Source: Planctomycetota bacterium
GTDB lineage: Bacteria > Planctomycetota > UBA1135 > UBA2386
Direction: 5' to 3'
Length of the DNA stretch: 13,778 nt
Assembly: GCA_003235605.1 (NCBI GenBank)
Contig: QJVU01000076.1
Location: 1 to 13,778 of the forward strand
Below are positions 1-5,812 of the stretch, piece by piece. The notes under the pieces are model-generated. The model saw nothing but the letters and a program-made list of their open reading frames with translations, did not search any database and had not been told where the DNA came from. Position 1 is the first letter of the stretch. Every line of letters begins with the position of its first letter. The position numbers were made by a program, and so were the translations under genes.

Positions 1-668
1 AGGTCGTTCACCGAAACCTGATGTTCGAAGTAGTCTCGCACTGCGGCGAGGATTGCCAGCTGCGCATCTGTCGGCTGTCGCCCCTTTGCCAGGGAGGCCG
101 TGGCACGCTCGGTCTGGTGCTGGAGCTTCAACCTCTCGAAGAGCAGGAAGGCCTCGACCACCTCGCGCTTCTTCTCTGTTGGCGCCTGCGCGAGCCTGTC
201 CGTGTCGCTCACGAGTTCCTCGATCTCCTTTGGGAAGGCCCGGCGGAGGAACGCTCCGTAGTCGGCCCAGTGTCTGGGCGTGTAGCGCCGTTCGAAGCGG
301 TAGTAGGTGAACTCCCCCTCCTGGCGCATGTCCAGGGTCGTGGTGAAGCGCAGCGCTCTTTCCGGGAATGGGTCTCCGGGCCGGCTGAAGCTCTGGGGAA
401 TGTCCGCCACCTTGGCGAAGCTCGCCCTGGCGATGAGCAGCTCTTCGGTCTTGCCGTCGTCCTTCTTGACGGTACTGCGCTGCAACTGGAAGGGCGGGCC
501 GGGCAGGCGCGCGGCCCCGCCGTCCATGTCCCCCTTGTCCCCCCGGATCTCGTGGCGGACGGTCACAGAGCCGTCCGGCCGGATCTCGATGGTCTCCTCC
601 CGGGAGAGACACCCCAGGAGGACTGCGCCCGTGGCGGCGACCACGAGACGCACGGCAGTGGCGTTCAT
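1..668 (-). CDS. Putative lipoprotein of unknown function, C-terminus cut by window edge
   Basis: The reading frame on the minus strand is open from 668 to the left edge, giving 222 visible residues with no stop. The N-terminus (MNATAVRLVVAATGAVLLGC) is a short hydrophobic segment ending in a lipobox-like LLGC, so Cys20 would be lipidated after signal peptidase II cleavage and the protein anchored in a membrane. I chose the ATG at 668 over the in-frame ATG at 674 because an AGGAG (minus strand, 677-681) sits 8 nt upstream of 668 but only 2 nt from 674. The mature part begins with beta-like sequence (ETIEIRPDGSVTVRHEI) and becomes charged and helical toward the edge. It lies 63 bp downstream of the His-rich exported protein gene on the same strand, so the two may be co-transcribed. 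I do not recognise the family. That it is an exported lipoprotein is inferred; the function is unknown. Confidence 0.75.
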   Translation of the reverse strand, partial: MNATAVRLVVAATGAVLLGCLSREETIEIRPDGSVTVRHEIRGDKGDMDGGAARLPGPPFQLQRSTVKKDDGKTEELLIARASFAKVADIPQSFSRPGDPFPERALRFTTTLDMRQEGEFTYYRFERRYTPRHWADYGAFLRRAFPKEIEELVSDTDRLAQAPTEKKREVVEAFLLFERLKLQHQTERATASLAKGRQPTDAQLAILAAVRDYFEHQVSVND

Positions 669-676
669 GCTCATGT

Positions 677-681
677 CTCCT
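677..681 (-). promoter_or_regulatory. Ribosome binding site of the lipoprotein gene
   Basis: AGGAG on the minus strand, 8 nt from the ATG at 668 and 2 nt from the ATG at 674. The spacing favours the downstream start. Confidence 0.5.
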
Positions 682-731
682 GGACGCTCTGCCGGCGGCC
701 GAGGGATACCGGGGGCCTGGCTCTTTCTTGG

Positions 732-2882
732 TCAGCGGCCCCTGCCGCCTCTCCCCCCGCCCCGCATCCCGCCTCTCGAGGCCCCGCTGGTGCGGGTGCC
801 GCGGCTGCTGCGGTAGTTACGGTACTGGGCGGGTCGCCGGGAGCCCTGGCTGCGGGAGCGGTAGGAGCGGTTCAGGGTGCTTTGACGCTGGGAGCTGCGC
901 TCGGGTTGGCGCGGCTGGCGCGTGGTCTTGGGCCGCTCGACCCCCGGACGCTCAGCCCCGGGACGTTCCGCCCCTGGGCGTTCGGCCCCCGGGCGGCTGA
1001 TCCCAGGTTGAGCCGGCCGCGGTCCCGGCTGCGCACGGACCTGTTGCCATGAACCCTTCTCGTAGCGCTGCCACCCATCCCCTTGGCGGCGGTAGACGCC
1101 GCCGTCCGCGCCGACGTGGAGATCCCCCGCGCCGGGTCGCGGCCCCCTGCCTGGCGCGGCGGCGGGCCGGGGAGCGACCCCCTTGGCCACCGGGGCACGG
1201 CGAACATGACTGGGCGTGACCCCCTTGCCCCAGGCCTGGTAGGGACCACTTGCCACGCCGGCACCGGTCCGGCGCACCGCATCCCGATGGCTGCGGAAGC
1301 GTCCGTCCAGGTGATCGTAGTAGTGGCCGCGACCGTAGGTGTGGTGGGCAGGGTGGTGGTGCCAATGGTGGTGGCAGTGGTGCCAGTAGGCATGGTTGTG
1401 GTGCCAGTAGTAGCCACAGCCGTAGAGGACCACGCCGCCCCACACATAGCAGCCGTAGTAGCCGGGATAGTAGCCGTAGACCACGTAGTCGGGAGTCGAA
1501 TTGAAGACCTGGACATAGGTCACGTGGTACTTGTCGCTGGTCGAAGGGATCTTGTAGATGTCCTCCGGTACCTTCTCGCAGACCGCCCATGGCCCCTTCG
1601 GTGTGGCGGACTCGAACCAGACAGCCTGATAGCAGACGTAGTACCGGCCATTCACCCGGAAGACGTCGAAGCTGGTGTTGACGGCGCGCTCCACCTTGGT
1701 GCCCTCGATCAGCTCGAACGCAGGCTCGCCCGTATAGGAAACCTCGACGGACACCTTGTCGCGCTCTACCTTGGCCTGGCGCGGAATCTGGGCGGCATAG
1801 ACCGCCTCCTGGGCCTGCTCGGTTCCGGGCACCGACACCAGGACACGGCCGCACGTGTGGTCCTCCGGGATGTTCCTGAAGTCCGAGGGCAGGTCGTTGG
1901 TGCAGAACTCCACCGGCATGTCCTTTCCGAGGCTGCGGAACCAGCGGCCCGAGATCAGCGTGTAGTACTTGCCGTCGGTGCCGCAGAGGAAGATATCGTC
2001 CTCGGTGTTGGTGACGTAGAGGAGCTGGGTGCCGGGGATCGGCTTGAGCTGCGGCTCGCCGAGGGTCACGATGAGCTCAGCCGGCTCCTCACTGACGTAG
2101 ACCACCGGCACGTCGCCACCGGTCACCGCCTTGGCCGGCACGTGCTTGCGGACCTCGGTCCACCGCTCCTCCCCCGGGAGCCTGTCGAAACCCGACGGCA
2201 GCTGCCCCGCCCCGACCCACGCACCTGTGAGTTCCTCCGCCATGAGCCACTGGTCGTCCTCGAGGAGGTAGTAGCGCGAAGTCTGCTTGTGGTGGAAGAG
2301 GTCGGACGAGGTATTCAGCACGGCCTCGAGGTCGGTTCCCGGGATGGCCTCCAGGAGAGGCTTGCCATCCAGGACGACGAGCACCGCCGGCCTGCGGCTC
2401 ACGAAGATCTTCGGGGGCTTGTTGGATACCTGGACCTCCTTGGCCAGGAGCTGCTGGCGCTTGAGGTTGGCCAGGATCCGGTCCAGGGGCACTTCCAGCC
2501 CCTTGCTCGGAAACGCCGCACCCACTGCCCGCGTGAACACCTGCGCCCGGGCTTCGTTCTCTCCCGGGAAGTGGGCCCTCACGATCCTGACGTTGTTCAC
2601 CATCACGACCCGCGACTCATGGTCGGTATCGGTGTCTGCCGCCAGCTCGACGGAGCCGATGATCGGCTGGTCCTGTCCCGGGACCTGGATGGTCACCGCT
2701 GCCCTTCCCTTGAGCTTGCCGTAGCCCTGCCACTCGTCCACCTGGGGCTGGTAGATGGTCACCGTGCTGCCGTCCTGCTGTGTGAGTTCCCGGGGCCAGC
2801 GCGGCTCTTGGCCCCTCGCGGAAGCAGACAGGACCATGACAAGGGCGGCAAAGTGGCACACGCGGAGAGCAAGACAAGACAT
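732..2882 (-). CDS. Large exported protein with three repeated modules, a His-rich segment and an Arg/Gly-rich tail
   Basis: The 716-residue product starts with a Sec signal peptide (residues 1-24, hydrophobic core 8-20, ASARG at the end). Residues about 158-240, 259-342 and 378-450 are three copies of one module. Their shared pattern is G-x-P-x4-I-x-G-T-x6-N-T-x2-D-[LIV]-F, followed by an aromatic RYY/KYY and a W. Residues 460-490 are Tyr/Gly-rich. Residues 494-524 hold 15 His with Trp and Tyr, a plausible metal-binding surface. Residues 586-615 (DLHVGADGGVYRR...W) resemble a short repeat seen in proteins often annotated as carbohydrate-binding family V/XII. Residues 629-650 are RPGAE repeats, and the last 60 residues are rich in Arg, Gly and Ser. 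The start is supported by AGGAGGT 7 nt upstream. The function is unknown; an envelope or extracellular structural or binding role is inferred. A 609-codon antisense frame across it is a GC-rich shadow. Confidence 0.85.
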   Translation of the reverse strand: MSCLALRVCHFAALVMVLSASARGQEPRWPRELTQQDGSTVTIYQPQVDEWQGYGKLKGRAAVTIQVPGQDQPIIGSVELAADTDTDHESRVVMVNNVRIVRAHFPGENEARAQVFTRAVGAAFPSKGLEVPLDRILANLKRQQLLAKEVQVSNKPPKIFVSRRPAVLVVLDGKPLLEAIPGTDLEAVLNTSSDLFHHKQTSRYYLLEDDQWLMAEELTGAWVGAGQLPSGFDRLPGEERWTEVRKHVPAKAVTGGDVPVVYVSEEPAELIVTLGEPQLKPIPGTQLLYVTNTEDDIFLCGTDGKYYTLISGRWFRSLGKDMPVEFCTNDLPSDFRNIPEDHTCGRVLVSVPGTEQAQEAVYAAQIPRQAKVERDKVSVEVSYTGEPAFELIEGTKVERAVNTSFDVFRVNGRYYVCYQAVWFESATPKGPWAVCEKVPEDIYKIPSTSDKYHVTYVQVFNSTPDYVVYGYYPGYYGCYVWGGVVLYGCGYYWHHNHAYWHHCHHHWHHHPAHHTYGRGHYYDHLDGRFRSHRDAVRRTGAGVASGPYQAWGKGVTPSHVRRAPVAKGVAPRPAAAPGRGPRPGAGDLHVGADGGVYRRQGDGWQRYEKGSWQQVRAQPGPRPAQPGISRPGAERPGAERPGAERPGVERPKTTRQPRQPERSSQRQSTLNRSYRSRSQGSRRPAQYRNYRSSRGTRTSGASRGGMRGGGRGGRGR
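934..1008 (-). repeat. 15-bp tandem repeat inside the exported protein gene
   Basis: Five imperfect 15-bp units (934-948, 949-963, 964-978, 979-993, 994-1008) encode the RPGAE / RPGVE pentapeptide series of the 716-residue exported protein. The last unit is the most diverged. Such an array can change length by slippage and gives a flexible, Pro-rich linker between the folded part and the basic tail. Confidence 0.75.
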
Positions 2883-2889
2883 ATGATCT

Positions 2890-2896
2890 ACCTCCT
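2890..2896 (-). promoter_or_regulatory. Strong Shine-Dalgarno of the His-rich exported protein gene
   Basis: AGGAGGT on the minus strand, 7 nt before the ATG at 2882. It is the best-matching ribosome binding site in the left part of the window and fixes the start. Confidence 0.7.
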
Positions 2897-2983
2897 GGTC
2901 GGAAGCGCGTAGCCTGCCAGCGCGGGCCTCGGCATGCCATTCGCACGTCAGTGTACTACCGGGTTTCGGCTACCCCTGAAACA

Positions 2984-2992
2984 GCTAGAATC
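2984..2992 (+). promoter_or_regulatory. Candidate -10 promoter element (GCTAGAATC)
   Basis: TAGAAT at 2986-2991 matches a bacterial -10 hexamer at five of six positions (TATAAT), 21 nt before the ATG at 3013. No good -35 is visible at 16-18 nt (GTTTCG at best). The same nine bases GCTAGAATC occur at 12699-12707, upstream of another gene for an exported protein. If it is used, the leader would be only about 15 nt, which fits the lack of a Shine-Dalgarno. Confidence 0.4.
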
Positions 2993-3012
2993 CTACTGTC
3001 TTCGTCCCTCCT

Positions 3013-3669
3013 ATGCGGCCCGCACGCTCTTCCGTAAGTCAGCCCGAAACCTCCCGTGGGTCATCGCGAAACTGGCCCGTCTGGCTGCTTGCCGTGTGTG
3101 TGACCTTCGGGCTCCCCAGCATCTTCTCCAGCGGCACCTGCCATTGGCACGTGGGTGGCTGTGACGATGACGACTTCGATGACGACCACTGCGACGACGA
3201 CGACAACGCGGATTCCACCGCTCAGAAGCAGCTGAAACAGGATCCCCGAGACCCCTACCGCCTGGTGGAGTACGAGCGGGTGGCGTCCCACGTCCCGGGA
3301 TCCCACCCGGTGTCCTGGTTGCGCCACATTCGGGGCATCAACCTGTTCCATGCCGAGGGTCCCGCCTCCTACCAGCAGGCAGACTTCGAGATGTTCACCG
3401 GCCTGCTGATCCAGACGAACAAGGACTTGCTGGGCCTGCCACGGAGCGCCGGGCTCCTCACCTTCGACGGCGCAGAGTTCGAGGAGGAGACCTCCCCGGA
3501 CGGCCTCTCGGCGCAGGCCGGCCTCAGGGTGCGGTGGCGCCAGGAAGCCCAGCAGCCCGACGGCACCTGGAAGCTCGTGCCGGGGAGCGAGGTCGTGTTC
3601 TACTTCGATGCCGTCGGCAACCTGGTCACGGTCCGCAACCACACCTGGGTAGAGCTTCCTCAGCGCTGA
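3013..3669 (+). CDS. Small exported protein with an Asp-rich cluster
   Basis: The product has 218 residues. An N-terminal stretch with Arg and Ser (1-19) precedes a hydrophobic segment (21-38, WPVWLLAVCVTFGLPSIF) that looks like a signal peptide or membrane anchor. Just after it, residues 43-64 hold three Cys (43, 50, 60) and eleven Asp between positions 51 and 64, an acidic patch that could bind calcium or another cation. The rest (about 80-218) is mixed alpha/beta and ends in a beta-like segment (VVFYFDAVGNLVTVRNHTW). That segment faintly recalls propeptide-type or PepSY-like domains, a weak resemblance only. No Shine-Dalgarno is seen before the ATG, but a -10-like TAGAAT lies 21 nt upstream. 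The 3' end overlaps the convergent HTTM gene by 10 bp. I do not recognise the family; export is inferred from the hydrophobic N-terminus. Confidence 0.75.
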   Translation: MRPARSSVSQPETSRGSSRNWPVWLLAVCVTFGLPSIFSSGTCHWHVGGCDDDDFDDDHCDDDDNADSTAQKQLKQDPRDPYRLVEYERVASHVPGSHPVSWLRHIRGINLFHAEGPASYQQADFEMFTGLLIQTNKDLLGLPRSAGLLTFDGAEFEEETSPDGLSAQAGLRVRWRQEAQQPDGTWKLVPGSEVVFYFDAVGNLVTVRNHTWVELPQR

Positions 3670-5006
3670 TTCCCCTGGTCCAGGGGCAGGATCCAGCGGG
3701 CCGGCCGCAGGCTGCGGGGCTGTGTGGCCAGATCCACTTCGGGGTCGATGATGGGCTGGTGCGGCCGGCCGTTGAGGCTGACGCTGGTGCGGGCCCGGAC
3801 CTCGACCTCGTGGCCGGCCGCTTGGGCTTCGCGCCGGGCGACATGGTGTGCGTACTGCAGGATCATGTCCGGCCGACCTGCCATCTTGTCGTACTGCCAG
3901 TCGACCAGCTCCTGGCCGGGGTCGATCACGACGATCCTCCTGTCGACGGGATCCCGCAGCACGAGCGTTACCTTGGCCTCCTTGTCCCGCAGCTTCATGT
4001 GCCATGCGAACGCATGGCCCTCTTCGGTCCAGCTCACGACGCCCGGGTAGAGCAAGTGCCGCAACGGCAGGAGCACCTGGATCAAGAGGTAGATCGCCAG
4101 AACGAACAGCCAGCGGGGCCGCCGGCCGACCACCGCCGAAGTTGCCGAGGCCGGCTCCAAGCCCAGAAAACGTCGCGGCCAATCCGGCTCGAAGAAAATC
4201 GTGGTCGCTGCAATCATCATCCAGGGAAAGACGCCTATCTGGAACAGCCTCGCGTTGGTGAGGTGGAACAACACGGCCACCGCAAACGCGTAGGGTCGGG
4301 TCTTCCGCCACAACAGGAACCAGACCACCAGCAGGTCGAAGAGCAGACCGCCGTAGGCGAAGACGTAGCCCATCCACTCCTGGGTGAACAGCACGCCGAT
4401 GAGGGGCACCGTGTCCGGGCGGGCCGCCAGCCACTCCGCCATGGGCCTGGCTCGCAGCCAGTCCCAGTTGAGCTTGGCGATGCCTCCGAAGAAGTAGACG
4501 ATTCCCAGCTGTGCCCTCAACAGCCAGACTGTCCAGGCCGGCGTGTGCCGGCGTCGTCGTCGCGGCCACAGCAGCGCATCTACGGAGAGGGCACCGTTGG
4601 CAGGCATGAAGACCAGCAACAGGCTGAGCAGGCAGACCAGGTAGTAGTGGTTCAGGTAGCGGGCTTCTTCCAGGAGGAACGTGTAGGTGAACGCCAGGAA
4701 GAACAGGGCTGTGCTCACACGGTAGAACAGGCCCACGGCAATGAACGCGCAGAGCACCGTCATGCCCAAGAACAGCGCGTGCATCCCTGACGAGGTCAGG
4801 GGCTCCACCCACTCGAAGCCGTAGTACTTGAAGTGAAAGGTGGGCTTCACGTAGTACTTCACGACGCGCCCATCGAGAATGTAGCGCACCGTGTTCCAGA
4901 GCATGAGCAGACCGAAGCCCAGCCGGAAGAACACCAGCGACGCGTTGTCCAGCGGCGCACCGAGCTTCGCTGTCAGGACCTCCAATGCCCGGGGCATGCT
5001 GCCCAT
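3660..5006 (-). CDS. HTTM-domain / vitamin K-dependent gamma-carboxylase-like membrane protein
   Basis: This 448-residue multi-pass protein has the HTTM layout shared by vitamin K-dependent gamma-glutamyl carboxylase and its bacterial relatives. It opens with LDNASLVFFRLGFGLLMLWN (19-38), followed by helices near 78-95, 98-112, 119-136, 160-176, 211-233 and 240-271, a further segment at 298-315, and a soluble C-terminal part (about 320-448) containing FAWHMKLRD. The segment IVYFFGGIAKLNWDW (169-183) aligns with human GGCX IVYFIAGVKKLDADW. That places Lys178 at the catalytic Lys218 position of the human enzyme. Bacterial members have mostly unknown substrates, so epoxidase or carboxylase activity is not shown. 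I chose the ATG at 5006 (an ATG at 4997 is also possible) over an upstream GTG at 5081 because homology-like sequence starts near residue 19 and the upstream extension looks non-coding. It overlaps the convergent neighbour and diverges from the peroxiredoxin gene. Confidence 0.88.
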   Translation of the reverse strand: MGSMPRALEVLTAKLGAPLDNASLVFFRLGFGLLMLWNTVRYILDGRVVKYYVKPTFHFKYYGFEWVEPLTSSGMHALFLGMTVLCAFIAVGLFYRVSTALFFLAFTYTFLLEEARYLNHYYLVCLLSLLLVFMPANGALSVDALLWPRRRRRHTPAWTVWLLRAQLGIVYFFGGIAKLNWDWLRARPMAEWLAARPDTVPLIGVLFTQEWMGYVFAYGGLLFDLLVVWFLLWRKTRPYAFAVAVLFHLTNARLFQIGVFPWMMIAATTIFFEPDWPRRFLGLEPASATSAVVGRRPRWLFVLAIYLLIQVLLPLRHLLYPGVVSWTEEGHAFAWHMKLRDKEAKVTLVLRDPVDRRIVVIDPGQELVDWQYDKMAGRPDMILQYAHHVARREAQAAGHEVEVRARTSVSLNGRPHQPIIDPEVDLATQPRSLRPARWILPLDQGNQR

Positions 5007-5054
5007 GATCCCCGGCGCGGGCCCGAAGACCGCAAACACTTCACCGGAATCGCC

Positions 5055-5082
5055 TTGAACTCCGGCTGCCAACCGCAACACT
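5055..5082 (+). promoter_or_regulatory. Possible promoter of the peroxiredoxin gene
   Basis: TTGAAC (5055-5060) and AACACT (5077-5082) are separated by 16 nt and resemble -35 and -10 hexamers. The +1 would fall at about the ATG at 5090, giving a leaderless or nearly leaderless message. This fits the absence of a Shine-Dalgarno in the short gap between the divergent genes. The match is modest and by eye. Confidence 0.25.
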
Positions 5083-5089
5083 TCGCACC

Positions 5090-5731
5090 ATGAGCGAGAA
5101 CCCGAACGACCTCTACGTCGACGACATCATGATCCCCCTGGGGGTCGGCGACATCGTTCCCGACTTCAAGCTGGCCACGTTCGAGCCCAGCGAGGGGAGA
5201 TTCGGCGAGTTCCACCTGGAGACCGCCCGCAAGGGCGGGAAGTGGACAATACTGTTCTTCTACCCCGCGGATTTCACGTTCGTTTGAGCAACGGAGTTCG
5301 CTGCTCTGGCAGAGCAGCATGAACGGTTCCGTCGGCTGGGTGGCGAGGTGATCACTGTCAGCTGTGATACCCAGTTCGTACACCTGGCATGGCAGCGAGA
5401 AGAGAAGGAGCTGGCAAACGTCAAGTTCCCGATGGGTTCCGACGCAACGGGCCAGCTCGCGCGGCAGTTCGGGGTCTACCTGGAAGATGCCGGTATCGCC
5501 CTGCGAGGCACGTTCCTCATCAACCCCGAAGGCAAGCTGATGGGCTCGGAGGTGAACTTCCTCAACGTGGGACGCAACATTGACGAGCTGCTGCGGAAGT
5601 TCAAGGCGAACATCTACCTGACCAAGAAGACCGCCGAGGCCTGTCCCGCCAAGTGGAAGGATGAAGGCGACGCTACGCTGACACCCGGTCCCGAGCTGAT
5701 CGGGCGCGTCCACGAGGCGCTGCAGAAGTAG
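5090..5731 (+). CDS. prxU: Selenocysteine-containing peroxiredoxin (AhpC/Prx1 type), UGA at codon 66 read as Sec
   Basis: The 213-residue product reduces peroxides with thiol-derived electrons in the cytoplasm. The frame runs from the ATG at 5090 to the TAG at 5729-5731 and is broken only by TGA at 5285-5287. The TGA falls exactly at the peroxidatic residue of the Prx active site: FFYPADFTFV-U-ATEF, where typical 2-Cys peroxiredoxins have FTFVCPTE. The catalytic Thr63 (T-x-x-U), Pro59 and the active-site Arg139 (GIALRGTFLINPEGKL) are all present. A resolving Cys185 sits in the C-terminal EACPAKWK motif, so the cycle would go through a selenylsulfide. The sequence after the TGA (residue 67 onward) aligns without a gap, which argues against a pseudogene. 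A SECIS-like hairpin starts 3 nt after the TGA. No Shine-Dalgarno is visible at the ATG. The Sec-for-Cys replacement is known in PrxU of Eubacterium acidaminophilum; its use here is inferred, as sel genes are outside the window. Confidence 0.93.
5285..5332 (+). promoter_or_regulatory. Bacterial SECIS element directing selenocysteine insertion
   Basis: Just after the UGA (5285-5287) the RNA can form a long hairpin. A perfect 7-bp upper stem (5300-5306 with 5312-5318) closes a 5-nt loop UGGCA (5307-5311). Below a 2-nt 3' bulge there are 4 more pairs (5296-5299 with 5321-5324), and below a 3-nt 3' bulge 5 more (5291-5295 with 5328-5332), 16 pairs in all. Nineteen nucleotides separate the UGA from the loop, and a G stands in the first two loop positions. 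Both fit the published bacterial SECIS description, and the loop GG lies at nearly the same distance as in E. coli fdhF. It would be bound by SelB-GTP-Sec-tRNA. It lies within coding sequence and encodes residues 68-81. Confidence 0.85.
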
Positions 5732-5772
5732 GCGACCAAGAAGTCGACACTCTCCGACTGGGACCAAAGTTG

Positions 5773-5787
5773 CGGGTGCCACACCCG
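5773..5787 (+). other. Small perfect hairpin between peroxiredoxin and secretion operon
   Basis: CGGGTG, a 3-nt loop and CACCCG form a 6-bp GC-rich stem in the 81-bp gap after the peroxiredoxin stop. There is no following T-run, so it is not a typical intrinsic terminator. It could attenuate or stabilise the mRNA. A weaker 5-bp inverted repeat (AGTCG / CGACT, 5742-5759) lies just upstream. Confidence 0.3.
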
Positions 5788-5798
5788 ATCATGGGACG

Positions 5799-5804
5799 AG
5801 GAGG
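5799..5804 (+). promoter_or_regulatory. Shine-Dalgarno that sets the TTG start of gspE
   Basis: AGGAGG ends 8 nt before the TTG at 5813. The nearby ATG at 5791 is out of frame, so the ribosome binding site decides for the TTG start. Confidence 0.65.
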
Positions 5805-5812
5805 AGAGGCCT

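Noticed and set aside
1083..2912. 609-codon open frame on the plus strand opposite the His-rich exported protein gene
   Set aside because: It is a GC-rich antisense shadow: the opposite strand has a signal peptide, repeats and a strong ribosome binding site, and this frame has no recognisable domain.
3061..4812. 583-codon minus-strand frame overlapping the HTTM and Asp-rich protein genes
   Set aside because: It is Pro/Arg/Ala-rich out-of-frame sequence without domain signal, while the HTTM frame carries clear membrane helices and family motifs.
5007..5081. GTG at 5081 as the start of the HTTM protein
   Set aside because: It would add 25 residues without membrane or family features and would nearly abut the peroxiredoxin start.
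5285..5287. TGA as a disabling nonsense mutation in the peroxiredoxin gene
   Set aside because: It falls exactly on the peroxidatic residue, the downstream frame is intact with all other catalytic residues, and a SECIS-like hairpin follows at the right distance.
5773..5787. Hairpin as a rho-independent terminator after the peroxiredoxin gene
   Set aside because: There is no T-run after the stem, so termination is not supported; it is listed only as a hairpin.
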